This document shows, one piece after another, positions 21,448-33,617 of a stretch of 64,000 nucleotides of DNA (positions are counted from its first letter, which is position 1; every line of letters begins with the position of its first letter). Source of the DNA: Erythroxylum novogranatense (Eukaryota; Streptophyta; Magnoliopsida; Malpighiales; Erythroxylaceae); contig CM057231.1 in assembly GCA_029891385.1 (NCBI GenBank), positions 62,293,103 to 62,357,102 of the forward strand, in the 5' to 3' direction. Under the pieces are notes generated by a model that saw nothing but the letters and a program-made list of their open reading frames with translations, searched no databases and was not told the origin of the DNA. A program made the translations under genes and the position numbers.

Positions 21448-22615
21448 GCGGTAAAGGTTAACGACGACCCGGTCTACAGGTGGATTGGGAAGCAGCCATT
21501 GAAGCTGAGCAGTAGAGCTGCCAACAGATCAATCAGCGCCGGATCGAAGGCCAGTGGGACAAAAACGGAGGATGGAAATGACAACTTTTTAACGAAACAA
21601 CAACAACGGCAGCAAGGAAATGAAAGTAAGACGAAAACTTTCCAAAGCTGTAGGCCATCTGTAACATAAAAAAAAGTGGATGAAACTGGAAGGAAATGTG
21701 CACACAATCAAACGTGAATGAAAGTAAAAAATGAAAATATAAAACCACTACTGATACCAAAGCTGGATTGCGTGGTCGTCCATCCCAACTCTTGTTCCTT
21801 TAAAACATCGTCGCTTCCATCCTCCAGTGTCGATTGATCTGCTGACAGCTCTACTGCTGAAACGGAAGTAAAAAACGAAAACTAAAATATAAAACACAAA
21901 AAAGAAGCGAGAAGGAAAACTGACCAAGAAGGAAAACTGACCACAAATCAGAGGAAGGCAAGGGCGGATAGGAAAAACTAAGACAGAGAAAGGACACAAC
22001 ATTCAATGAACAGATATAAGCGGTCACAAAGCCATGCATTGCGTGGTCGCCTGACATAATAAGGCATGAAAAGATTGCGTCAGAGGATTGCGTGGTTATT
22101 AAGTATATCGTGTGATGACACAACATTCAAGATTGCGTCAGAAGATTGCTTGGTTATTAAGTGTATCGTGTGAGGAGACAAAATTCAATAAACAAAATAA
22201 TAAAGAATATAAGCCGCTCGATTAAATGGACGATGGGGATGGATTGCGTGGTTGTCCATCCGAACTCGCTTTTAGTATATATACTTAATGAAAAGAGGGA
22301 TACAAGAATGTTGGAAAATGATTACCAAAAAATTTAAGTATTTAACCTATCCACATTTTGATGAATTGGGAAAATAATTTACCACACAAAGTCTTAAATA
22401 AGTATAAGCTCAGCTAACTTTTGACTGATCTGTTGATTAATCTTGAATACACTGATGACAATTTTTTATTGATAGATTTACAAATAACACAAAGAAAGTT
22501 ATAACTCCCCTCTTGTCTATCTGGTATCTAAGGACTACGACTTAGGTTTTTGTGCCTACTTGAGCAAGCTAGCTAATCGGGATCACATCCTCTGTTACTT
22601 TTTTTCAATTCCAAG
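21448..22615. other. Helitron-flanking region with short repeats
   Basis: A frame without ATG (about 21438-21666, VNDDPVYRWIGKQPLKL...) follows the remnant and may be captured or 3' Helitron sequence. 21507-21545 and 21825-21861 are inverted copies sharing AGCAGTAGAGCTG and CAGATCAATC. GATTGCGTGGT(C/T) recurs at about 21767, 22038, 22086 and 22240. On the minus strand 21861-21765 looks like an exon (acceptor CCGTTTCAG, donor TTTG|GTATCA). No terminal hairpin could be assigned. 22262-22615 shows nothing recognisable. Confidence 0.4.
22072..22187 (+). repeat. 58-bp tandem duplication
   Basis: Two copies of AGATTGCGTCAGARGATTGC...GACAYAAYATTCA-type sequence (22072-22129 and 22130-22187), differing at a few positions. 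Confidence 0.85.
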
Positions 22616-25582
22616 TGTAGCGTCCCCTTACTCTAGAGTACATATCGGGACGTTCAAAGGACATTTCAGTACATAATATATGATAATGACGCGCTATGTT
22701 CAATCATAATATTCACTTAATATGGCATCATCTATCTTTATCCTCTTTTAAAACATCATAAAGAAGGTCACAATATTTGAAAACCAAATTTTCCTCATTT
22801 CATTTCATAAAAATCGAATATTTACAATGTATCTTTCAATATCCATACCAATACAACATCATTGCCTAATATAAAAATGTGCTACATGAAAAAGGAAATA
22901 CATAAAATGTATCTAATCTATCCATATCCGGCTAACCGACCTTTGAGCCATTCCTTCCGGTCCTCAAAAGCAAAAGTCTACATTGCTTGTAGCATCCCCT
23001 CAGTAGTTAATATCGTCTCTCGATCCTGAAAAGTCAATGTTACAATTTTGATAAGTTTTGCGAACTCAATGAAGTAACTATCATTGATGGTTCACTCAAT
23101 TAATGCATCACATCAATACGTATAACATATATTTCACAAATTTGCATAATTCATCACATATCTCATTCTCACTCAAGAGTACACAATTTAGCATTTCATT
23201 CAATCCAACATGCTTAATAAAATACATATGAAATGCTTATGTGACTCATTTCTGATTATTACGATGATGTGACCGAGTGCCTAAACTGTCTTGTATCTAT
23301 TGTGGATACCAGGCTTATTTATATTGTCCCTTATCTGTTAGAGATACCAGGCTAATTTAATATAATGAGCCTTTGGTTCTTGATCACATTCGGAGCTTTA
23401 AGCTCGTTTTCAGCGACTACTCAAATTACAACTCTCATTATTTGATCAGGTATTCATGTATGGATTGCATATCTCATAATCAATCACGTCATGAACCATT
23501 TAGTCCATCATATTCACATACAAGTAGCACTTCAATATCTCATTCACATGTCACAATCATCGGATCTTCTGTTCATAAATGAACACAACCAAATCACATT
23601 CATTCAATAATTCAAACAAAATAAAAACAAACAATCAATCGAGAGAAACCATCTAGGTTACTCACAGTTTACTCTAGAAGCTATTGCCTCAAAGTCTAGG
23701 CAACGTCTAGATGATGGCACTCTATATGTTCCTCTATATCATGCAAAATATACTTATATCACAATTTTTCACAATTGTATAAGTGTCTATTAATGCACAC
23801 ACATGTCTATTAAACATGTACAATGCATGTTCAAATGACATTCCCGGGTATATGTCCTTAATACATGTCTCATAAACAATTATCAAGATCTTTGAATCAT
23901 TCCTTAACACCTAATACACTCTTATTATGTTAATAACTCAATCCTACTTTAATTAGGGTCATTTAATATCACTAACAAGCCTCAACATCTCATTGGACAA
24001 TATTGATAAGTCAATCATTTATAATCAAACATCTCTTGGGACAAAAGGCATAATTTTTGCTGTGGATGTTGGATTGATGTCATTATAGGGTGGTTTCAAA
24101 GAGGAATTCGAGATCTACAACTTCATGAAGACCCCGAAGAAAGATTTTTCCATTTAAAGTATCAAAATTGCCAATTTATGTAAGTATCCCGTATATATCT
24201 GTTAAACAGACATACACTTCCCCCTAACAGGCATACACGGGGTCTGGAGTGTTTTCTAGACCCATAAAGGTTTGTTTAATGGACTTTATGTCCGTTTAAT
24301 GGATATGGACGAAGTTAAGAGTCTTTTCAGACCTGAAAGTGTTTAACGGACATAAATGAAACAAAAATCCCTCCAAAGCATCTCCAATGGTTCCTACATC
24401 CATTCTAACAACACTTTCACTCATAATCTTCCCAAATTTACTTCTTCTAATACAATGACATATATGAAACAAAACTCCCTCCAAAGCATCTCCAATGGTT
24501 CCTACATCCATTCTAACAATACTTTCACACATAATCTTCCCAAATTTACTTCTTCTAATACAATTTCACTCCTTAACTATTCAACTACCAAGTTGATTTT
24601 TCTAAAATCTCAAATCTCAACTCATTTGATTCATCACATTCAACAACAGCTCATCATTCATAATTCTTATCCTTTTTTCCAAAGCATATCTTAGTTATAT
24701 GTATCAATAATTCATAGTCACAATTCATTATCTCAAGTTGATAACTCCTTTATTTATACCTAGTTTCAACTCAAAATCATCCATACACAATTCATATTTC
24801 CTAATTGTTCATAAACACTCAAAATGGAACACATTCTCATACATTCAAAACAGAATACAACATATACATTTATCCACCAATTTGCTGCACGAAGTTCCCA
24901 ATTTCATGTCAAAATTTGAGACTCTTAAATACAGAATTTAAATTAGATGTCTTCACAAGAAATGTAGCCATATGTCTCTAGTTTAATCCAAATTAAGAAT
25001 CATCTTAATTGAATAACTACAAGGAGAGTTATGGCTAAAACATAGAAGCATATTTAGAGATCATATTGCTACTACATTTTACAGCTCAACTACCAATTTT
25101 GTTTCCAAATCTTACCATAACACAACTCATACAAAGATCACCTTTTCTAACCCATCAACTCCTCATTCTCAACTCCATTTCAAATCCAAAACATTCACAA
25201 GAAAAATCATGATCCACATTTGATAATTAACCCAAAAACAGAACATAAACATTTACCCATTCATTATTGATTTTTTGCACTAATCCTAACCCTATGAAGA
25301 TGATCATTCAACCTCAAAACATTTCTATTACAAATTATAAATCATTGATCATCACACATATACAAAAATAAGAAATTTACCTAAGCATTTCATCACACAC
25401 GTTCATCATACATAAAACACCACTATATGTCATTTATCCTCTAACAACCATCATAAATGCTTCATTTAACCATGTTCATATTATTTAAAGCATAACGTAC
25501 TTAATTTAGCTTCCAATTCTTTAAAAGCTCACTTAACCCTAACTCCCAAGCATCAGATGATCCTCATCTTCTTAAGTAGTTA
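22616..25582 (-). mobile_element. Gypsy LTR, minus orientation, truncated
   Basis: Begins on the plus strand with TGTAGCGTCCCCTTACTC (the reverse of an LTR 3' end), preceded by CCAAG. The layout mirrors the plus-strand solo LTR at 59007-61873: GGGACG near the end, a TGAGTTTTGCGAACTCA-type block (about 23060) and GAGACATATGGCTACATTTC, which is the reverse of the sequence at about 24955-24985. The 5' end is not reached; the LTR starting at 25583 interrupts or truncates it. About 3 kb, with no coding region. Reading frames within it are shadows. Confidence 0.65.
24358..24575. repeat. 108-bp tandem duplication within the LTR
   Basis: Two near-identical copies start GAAACAAAA at 24358 and 24466 and share CCAAAGCATCTCCAATGG. 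The opposite strand shows a repeated small frame purely because of the duplication. Confidence 0.85.
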
Positions 25583-26997
25583 TGTTGGCACCTGAATTTT
25601 TTTTAAATAAGCATGATTAGATTAATTTTGGGGTCTTGTTAGATTAATTTATGTTGGAATTAATTAACAAGTTAATATAGGTAAGATAATATGGCATAGG
25701 TTAAGGGCATTGAACTATTAAAGTAGTGGGAGAGTGTAAGGCCAATTTTGGCAAGTTACTTAAGTTTAAAAAACCATAAGGCATTAAAGGAAGGTCAAGG
25801 TGGATTTTTCTCAATCATTAAGGATAAAATGGGCAGAAAGAAGTGTTGTCTTCTTCCTAAAAAGGGGAAAAAACGAAAATGGGAAAGGAATAATTGAACT
25901 AACAAAACCAAAGAGAGGAAGAAGAGAGGTTTTCGTGGTTGAGAGGAAAGAAGAGAGTTGAGCTAGGGTTCCATCTTTTCTAAGCCTTTTAGAGAGATTT
26001 AGGTGTTGTGCAAGAAGGGAAAAAGGTAGCGAAAGATAAGAGCTTTCTTTTGAACCAAGCATTTCTTCATTTGGTGAAGATTTAAGGTAAGAGCATTTTA
26101 AGGCTTTGGATTTTTGGAAGCGTTTTGGTTTCAAGAGCTTAGTAAATGCATGAGATTAAGTGTTCAAGGATCAATTTATACATTAGTTTCTTTGGGCTTT
26201 CATTTGGAAATTCCTATTGATTTGGAAATTGTATTTGGGTTAAAAAGGGAATCAAGAAGGACAAGAGGAACAAGAGGAGAGGCATATTTGAACAAGCCAT
26301 AATCAAGGACTTCAAGGTGGGTTTCACTTTTATAGTTAATAAATAAGCCAATAAAAGTTTTTTGTCAAGAAATGACAGTAAATAATTTTGCAACTACCTC
26401 ATTCATGTGCATTTAATGTTTTAAAATGCTGTAAGATTGTGCTACATGTTTATACATGATTTGTGTGATGATATATGAAAAGTTGTTTTAAAAATGATTC
26501 TTTGAAATGATGCATGATTATGAAACCATACTTTTGGAAATGGTTTTTAAGGTATAACAAGCATGTAAAAAGTAAGTTTTTAAGAGAATGTGTCATTTTG
26601 GACATCAAGCTTACAATTAAAATCTATGTGTTTTATGGGTTTGTGGTAATCCCTCAAGAACCATCACGTGCACGTTGACCCAAGTATAGGTTTCTCTTGC
26701 CTGCCCGCTAGTGGCATGAAATTCCCTCAAGGATTCTCTCAAGAATTCACGACTACATAGGACCATTATATTGGAAATGTGTAGTGCGTCATGTTTTGAA
26801 CTTACCCAAACCATTTGATCTGTTTATGTGTTCATGACAAGTTGATATGAGCGATGCATTCATGATTTACATATACATGAATTTCTACATTGAAAATGAC
26901 TTATAAATGTTTTTTCTTGTTGCAAATTATAAAATCTCCTCTCACACATTCAGGTGATGAGAAGGATATCGAGCAGGTCAAAGGGCAAGGCAGCACT
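25583..26997 (+). mobile_element. Gypsy LTR (left part), plus orientation
   Basis: Starts TGTTGGCACCTGAATTT. It has the order of a Tekay/Del-like LTR: purine-rich leader, GAGCTAGGGTTCCATC (about 25960), CTGCCCGCTAGTGGCATG (about 26702), ATTCACGACTACATAGGACC (about 26743) and ATTCAGGTGATGAGAAGG (about 26949). It is split at 26997 by the element at 26998-32889. Its remainder resumes at 32890 and probably ends near 33110, but the end was not identified. Confidence 0.6.
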
Positions 26998-28953
26998 TGA
27001 TTGAGCCCAAGTTTATCTTATTAATTGGCTACACTTTTACTGTTCTTAATGTACTTTTTGACTCTTAATTTGTGACTTTGTGCTTTAATTTGTCCCTTAC
27101 AGTGAGCTTACACTTTATACAATTTGATAGTAAAATTGTCACAAATTGACATTAATTCTATCATAATTTTTCCAAGGACAATTGATACTGCCAAATTGTT
27201 GTTTCATTTGTAGGGGAAAAGAAGATTCAAAAGCATCCGAAGAGTCCATACGTCGCGGAACATGAAGAAGTCTGTACACCACGATGTAATGCAAGCAACA
27301 CGTCGCGGCGAGGAACCAAGAAGCGCACGCCGTGGAGCCTACAAAGCAACTCGTCGCGATGAGGAACTAAGAAGCGCACGCCGCAGTGCCTAGAAAGCAT
27401 CTCACCGTGGCGAGGATCAAAAGGAGCACGCTGCGACGTATAAGAGTCATCTCGCCACGGCGAGCAGACGAATACTCAGACTCCAAATAGAAATTTCTCT
27501 CACTGTACTAACCCGGCCCGTGACCCATCTTTTAAATCTTGCCGAATTAGGTTAAAACAAAATCTTTTGGAGGATCGGACATTCAGTAGAGAGATATACA
27601 GACGAGTTAAGGGAGAACAAAAAAGAAAGAGGAGAGATTCACTACGTCACCAGCTAGGGTTCCCTGGGTAAAATCTTTGTATAGGTTTTCGTCCATTTTC
27701 ACTGCCGACTCCATCATGGTAGCTTGGATTCGTCACGAGTTGTGAAGTTTCCGGTTACAATGTGTGGTTAGGCATTCATTTTCTCATGGAGATGCAGTGA
27801 TGGTTGGAGTACACCGAGCTTCAAAGGGGAGTAGCTTAATCAGTAGTTTGGCTATGATTTATGAATGCCTAGGTCTAGGATTTGTAACTTGTAGTGAAGC
27901 TACTCGATTGTAGCTTAATTAAATGTTGGACATTTAATGTGTTGTTTGGATTAGTAGTTTACATTGTCACGTTTAACTACTTTGTTATGAACAGCCGAGT
28001 TGGGGTTTATTGCTTTGTAGTTAGATTTGCTTGATTAGAGTTTAATTAAGCGTTGAACAATGTAAGGTGTGTGGATTTGTTTATGTAGAATTATGTGCTT
28101 GAATATATGAAGTCTCATATATGTCAACTTGTGATCTTGTTGATTCTCTTTTATCTGCCTAATTGTGTTTGATATTGAGTTGATGCTAGATTTCATTTGA
28201 CCCATTGCATTGACAAAACCACCACACACACTAAGATGCTTCTAACAAGGTTTTAAGCGATGGAGTTCATTGTTTAAAGCCTTGGACTTAAAGAATCCTT
28301 TAAGGTTTTGAGGCTCAAGAGCACTCAATGGGATCTAGAGAAATGGAGTTCATTGATCAAGATCCTGGATTTAAAGATAGTTCTTTAAGGTTTATCATTT
28401 CAAACTTAGTGATGTTTAATTCACAGCACACACTAAGATGCGCTTAACGGGATCTTGAGCAATGGAGTTCATTGATCAAGATCTTGGACTTAAAGAGTCC
28501 TTTAAGGTTCTGAGGCTCAAGAGCACTCAATGGGGTCTTGAGAAATGGAGTTCATTAATCAAAACCCTGGACTTAAAGAGAACCCTTTAAGGTTTACCAT
28601 TCAAACTTAGTGATTTCTAATCCCATCAAATTAGTTTTGAGTTATGATAGCCAAAGCTCATTTCCAAGGGAATTTTATCACTTGTTTCAATCTTTTCATT
28701 TTCTTTTCCAAAAACTAAAAAAATACTTTTCACAATGCATTTTAGTGTAGTTAATGTTTTCAAACATAACCCCCCTTTCCTTACTAACTTCGCTTGTACT
28801 TTATGACATATAGGCTAGCTTAGGTCCATTTCATTAGGTTCCGATTAAGTGAGACGACCCGAGGTTGCAACGTATACTGCAATCTTGGAATTTATTATTT
28901 TTGACCGGTTTCTAAGGATTGATCTTAAGGTCGAATCGACAGAGCCGCGATCA
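26998..28953 (+). repeat. 5' LTR of the non-autonomous element
   Basis: Direct copy of 30972-32889. It contains a GC-rich palindrome cluster (27250-27475) and four copies of the ATGGAGTTCATT / CTTAAAG / CCTTTAAGG unit (about 28256-28600). LTR length about 1.95 kb. Confidence 0.95.
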
Positions 28954-30971
28954 AAATGGTGCCGTTGCCGGGGAATCTAGAATTGGTTCTTTAGTTTAGC
29001 TTTTGTCATTATTGTTGCTAAGTGAAGTTAGGAGTCTTTTCTTTTATATTGCATTCTAGATAGTTTAGTTTTATCCTCATTGATAGTTTTCCTTTATTTT
29101 TGATAGCTGGCATTTTACAGATTACACCTTCCGTGGAAGTTTGCTGAGACTAACTCTTATTTTTTATGCGACAATCATTTCAGGTGAATCTGGCATAGTT
29201 GAGGCTGACATGGACATGGGAATGGATGAAGTTATTTCTTCACACCATGGCCATCTGTCGAAGGTTAACTGAGAGAATAAAAAAACCTCCTTAACTCTCA
29301 GGTTGTTTCTTTCCTTCACTTGTTTACTTACTTATGCCTTGTGATTGCATTTGACATATATTGGTGCATTGGTTTGTTAAGTAAGTGTCAGGAAGAAATC
29401 GCCCAGTAGGAACATAGATTACCTTTTAGTTTAATCAGCACCCTTTCAATTCAATAATTTCCCCTTTGAGTTCTGTCTCTTGCCCTCCCCTTGTTGTGTT
29501 GAATTTTCCTTTGTGCTTTCTTACCTTATGATTTATCTAGCCTTGTTCTACATTGCGGACAATGTGTTGCTTAAGTGTGGGGGAGCTGCTCCTATGTTCT
29601 TATTTTTGTTCTGCTTCATATTGATCTTTTTGATGTGTGTGTTAGCCAATCTTGCATGATGTTACACATTTTAGACTTGGTGCAACTTAATTTTTTGTGC
29701 CCTTCTGTTGTTTCTCACTGTGGCGACAGTTCATACGCCGTGGCGAGCCACGGTTCACGCCAACACGTCGCGGCGTGCATGCTACACGTCGCTATGGTGA
29801 GGCGCGATTCATACCTATACGTCGCGGCGTGCATGCTACACGTCGCGACGTCAACCCTTTTTACAGAAGGCTTGTGCGGAATTTTTTCCTCAATTCTAAA
29901 TTTTTCCAGATTGACTCTTGTCACTTTTGTGTTTCAAAGACCTTATAAGTTTCAAAGTGATACTTGGGTTTATGAAAATACCTTCCATTCTTTTAATGAT
30001 AGTTGGTCTTGGCTAATTTTACTTTTGATGTTTTCAATACAAAGTGAATTAAGGCATGCTAACAAAGTAACACTTTAAGTTTTTGAGACTTGAGATTGTT
30101 CATTAAGATATTACCCCTGTTGGAAGGATATTTGAGCCTAAATTTTTCTTTGATATTGTGTGCATCTGATTATTTCATATCTCTCTAGAACTTGTTTCAA
30201 TTCTTAATCAAAGCTTTTTGGACTAGACTTTTGTTGATGTGATAGACGCATTCTTTCTTCAACCCTTTTCCCCAAACACTTATCCCACAAACACTTATCA
30301 CTTGCTAGCCCCTTGAGCCATTTTTATTTATGAGCACTTTCATGTATGCACCCCTACATGATGTCAGTAGTTTAATTTTATTATTAAAAAAAAGTGTTCC
30401 AAAAAGGGACAGAGAGTGTTTATCAATAAAAAAAGGGATACAAAAAGAAAAGAAAAGAAAAGAGCAATAACATTTAAGCAGTATATATTGGTTTTTTTTT
30501 TAGTGTCAATATTAGTTTATCTTTCGACATCCAGTTCATAATTGTAGTGCATGTGTTCATACTTTTTCTTTCTTCCATTCCATCCATTCATCTAGCCCTC
30601 TGTACATTACAACCCTGAAAAGTCCTCTTGATCTTCAAATTATAGTTTTTGTAGTGGAGAAATAGAATTGCTACAAGCTTATGGTAGAGAATGGGTTAAG
30701 TAGATTGAGAGTGAAATATCCCCAATATGTGAGGAGAGAGCAAACACCTTATCTTGAGTGACATCTTTTTTGTGCAATCTCTTGAATTGAATTCTTTTAG
30801 TGTTTGTTTTATTAGCACTCTTTCAGTTTGCTTTGATTGAATTTTGAGAAAGTGATTTACGCCAAATTCCTGTTATTGTTTTGAGCATGGGTGAATTTTC
30901 TTTTACACTTGTATCTTTTTGACTTTGATAAACTTTGTCCAGGAGTACAAAGGTCTAAGTGCGGGGGAATT
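28954..30971 (+). other. Non-coding interior of the non-autonomous element
   Basis: After the tRNA-Asp primer site there is no frame with a retroelement domain. AAGTGTGGGGGAGC (about 29573) is a second polypurine-like tract, as found mid-element in Athila relatives. 29711-29860 is GC-rich with repeated ACACGTCGCGGCGTGCATGC. Simple AAAAGAAAAGA repeats lie near 30440. The real polypurine tract is at about 30957-30970. Confidence 0.75.
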
Positions 30972-32889
30972 TGATTGAGCCCAAGTTTATCTTATTAATT
31001 GGCTACACTTTTACTGTTCTTAATGTACTTTTTGACTCTTAATTTGTGACTTTGTGCTTTAATTTGTCGCTTACAGTGAGCTTACACTTTATACAATTTG
31101 ATAGTAAAATTGTCACAAATTGACATTAATTCCATCATAATTTTTCCAAGGACAATTGATACTGCCAAATTGTTGGTTCATTTGTAGGGGAAAAGAAGAG
31201 TTAAAAGCATCCGAAGAGTCCATACGTCGCGGCATATGAAGAAGTATGTACACGCCGCAGCGCCTACAAAGCACCTTGTCGCGAAGAGGAACTAAGAAGT
31301 GCACGCCGCAGCGCCTACAAAACATCTCGCCGAGGCGAGGATCAAGAGGAGCACGCCGCGATGTCTAAAAGTCATCTCGTCGCGGCGAGAAGACGAATAC
31401 TTGGACTCCAAATAGAAGTTTCTCTCAGTGTATTGACCCGGCCCGTGACCCATCCTTTAAATCTTGCTGAATTAGGTTAGAACAAAATCTTTTGGAGGAT
31501 CGGACATTCAGCAGAGAGATATACAGACGAGTTAAGAGAGACCAAAGAAGAAAGAGGAGAGATTCACGGCATCACCACCTAGAGTTCCCTTTGGGGTTCC
31601 CTGGGTAAAATCTTTGTATAGGTTTTCGTCCATTTTCACTGCTGACTCCATCATGGTAGCTTGGATTCGTCATGAGTTGTGAAGTTTCCGGTTACAATGT
31701 GTGGTTAGGCATTCATTTTCTCCTGGAGATGCAGTGATGGTTGGAGTTCACCGAGCTTCAAAAGGGAGTAGCTTAATCAGTAGTTTGGCTATGATTTATG
31801 AATGCCTAGGTCTAGGATTTGTCACTTGTAGTGAACCTACTCGATTGTAGTTTAATTAAATGTTTGACATTTAATGTGTTGTTTGGATTAGTAGTTTACA
31901 TTGTCACGTTTAACTACTTTGTTATGAACAGCCGAGTTGGGGTTTATTGCTTTATAGTTAGATTTGCTTGATTAGAGTTTAATTAAGCGTTGAACAACGT
32001 AAGGTGTGTGGATTTGTTTATGTAGAATTATGTGCTTGAATATATAAAGTCTCATATATGTCAACTTGTGATCTTGTTGATTCTCTTTTATCTGCCTAGT
32101 TGTGTTTGATATTGAGTTGATGCTAGATTTCATTTGACCCATTGCATTGGCAAAACCACCGCACACACTAAGATGCTTCTAACAAGGTTTTAAACGATGG
32201 AGTTCATTGTTTAAAGCCTTGGACTTAAAGAATCCTTTAAGGTTCTGAGGCTCAAGAGCAATCAATGGGATCTTGAGAAATGGAGTTCATTGATCAAGAT
32301 CCTGGACTTAAAGATAGTTCTTTAAGGTTTATCATTTCAAACTTAGTGATGTTTAATCCACTGCACACATTAAGATGCACTTAACGGGATCTTGAGCAAT
32401 GGAGTTCATTGATCAAGATCCTGGACTTAAAGAGTCCTTTAAGGTTCTGAGGCTCAAGAGCACTCAATGGGGTCTTGGGAAATGGAGTTCATTAATCAAG
32501 ACCCTGGACTTAAAGAGAACCCTTTAAGGTTTACCATTCAAACTTAGTGATTTCTAATCCCATCAAATTAGTTTTGAGCTGTGATAGCTAAAGCTCATTT
32601 CCAAGGGAATTTTATCACTTGTTTCAATCTTTTCATTTTCTTTTCCAAAAACCAAAAAATACTTTTCACAATGCATTTTAGTGTAGTTAATGTTTTCAAA
32701 CAAAACCCCCCTTTCCTTACTAACTTCGCTTGTACTTTATGACATATAGGCTAGCTTAGGTCCATTTCATTAGGTTCCGATTAAGTGAGACGACCCGAGG
32801 TTACAACTTATATTGCAATCTTGGAATTGATTATTTTTGATCGGTTTCTAAGGATCGATCTGAAGGTCTAATCGACAGAGCCGCGATCA
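30972..32889 (+). repeat. 3' LTR of the non-autonomous element
   Basis: Matches the 5' LTR through its length with scattered substitutions and short indels. The GC-rich cluster at 31200-31395 is shorter than in the 5' LTR: a segment around the 'gaggaac' unit is deleted. Confidence 0.95.
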
Positions 32890-33348
32890 GCACTCCTGGT
32901 TTTGATTATTTTGTATTTAAAGCAAGTTTTGTAGAGAAAGGCTTTAGTTGCATTTTGAGCAAATCATGGTTCATGTATCCTTTGTATTTTGGGAATTCGA
33001 TGTGTTAATGTACTTGCGGCTTGAAATGTCCACCAAAGCTTTGTAAAACTTTTATCTTTTGATACAAATGAGATATGTTTGCATTTTTGCCTATGACTCT
33101 CTCAAGTTTGTGTGTTGTTTTTTTTTTAGTTTTCATAAGGAACAAATTCGTGTTCTAAATTCAGGAAAAATTTTGGATTAATTTAGGCTGATTTACGCAA
33201 ATGTGTCTTCAAGAATATTGTAGGTCTTTCTTTTATCTTTCTAACGGTATATAATATGAAATTTTTGGACTTCTGAGTTGAAAATTATGGTCCTTATAAG
33301 GGAAGATGTATCTTTTGCATTTTGCTTCTTCTATGTTTTACTTTTTTG
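32890..33348 (+). mobile_element. Right part of the interrupted gypsy LTR and adjoining sequence
   Basis: Continues the LTR broken at 26997 after the second GCACT. From about 33110 the text resembles the start portion of another gypsy LTR (GGACTTCTGAGTTGAAAATTATGG). The boundary between the two is not clear. Confidence 0.45.
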
Positions 33349-33585
33349 TGATGACGTGTCTTTTGTGATAACGTGTCGTCTATAATGACGTGTTGTCTAT
33401 GATGACGTGTTGTCTGTGATTTGTTTCATTTGTGATGACGTGTCGTTTAAATGACGTGTCGTCTGTGATGATATGTCATCTATGATGACGTGTTGTTTGT
33501 GATGAATTGTCTTCTGTATTTTGTTTCTTCTGTGATGACGTGCCGTCTATGATGACGTGTCGTTTGTGATGACGTGTCATCTATC
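33349..33585 (+). repeat. TGATGACGTGTCGTC minisatellite (nine TGACGTG cores)
   Basis: Imperfect 16-18-base units with nine exact TGACGTG heptamers, one TAACGTG and decayed intervening units. TGACG is the core bound by plant TGA-type bZIP factors, so the array could act as an enhancer; that role is an inference. Confidence 0.85.
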
Positions 33586-33617
33586 TTTTGCTATGTCCTA
33601 TCTTCTACTCCATTTTT

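Larger units (their letters stand above)
26998..32889 (+). mobile_element. Complete non-autonomous (LARD-like) Athila-related LTR retrotransposon
   Basis: Both LTRs are present (26998-28953 and 30972-32889; TGATTGAGCCC...CCGCGATCA), with a perfect TSD GCACT (26993-26997 and 32890-32894). The primer site TGGTGCCGTTGCCGGGGAA (28957-28975) matches the 3' end of tRNA-Asp with one mismatch. The polypurine tract GTGCGGGGGAA ends just before the 3' LTR. The 2.0-kb interior codes for no gag or pol, so the element depended on enzymes from another element. The LTRs look very similar by eye, suggesting a fairly recent insertion. Confidence 0.95.

Noticed and set aside
24296..24532. Minus-strand ORF with an internal protein repeat
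   Set aside because: The repeat is simply the 108-bp DNA duplication inside an LTR; no domain.
29575..30078. A 167-codon plus-strand frame in the non-autonomous element
   Set aside because: No domain or codon bias, and it spans a GC-rich palindrome cluster and the polypurine-like tract; chance frame.
33349..33585. Regular short repeats resembling a CRISPR array
   Set aside because: Units are imperfect, there are no unique spacers of constant length, and the context is a plant LTR.
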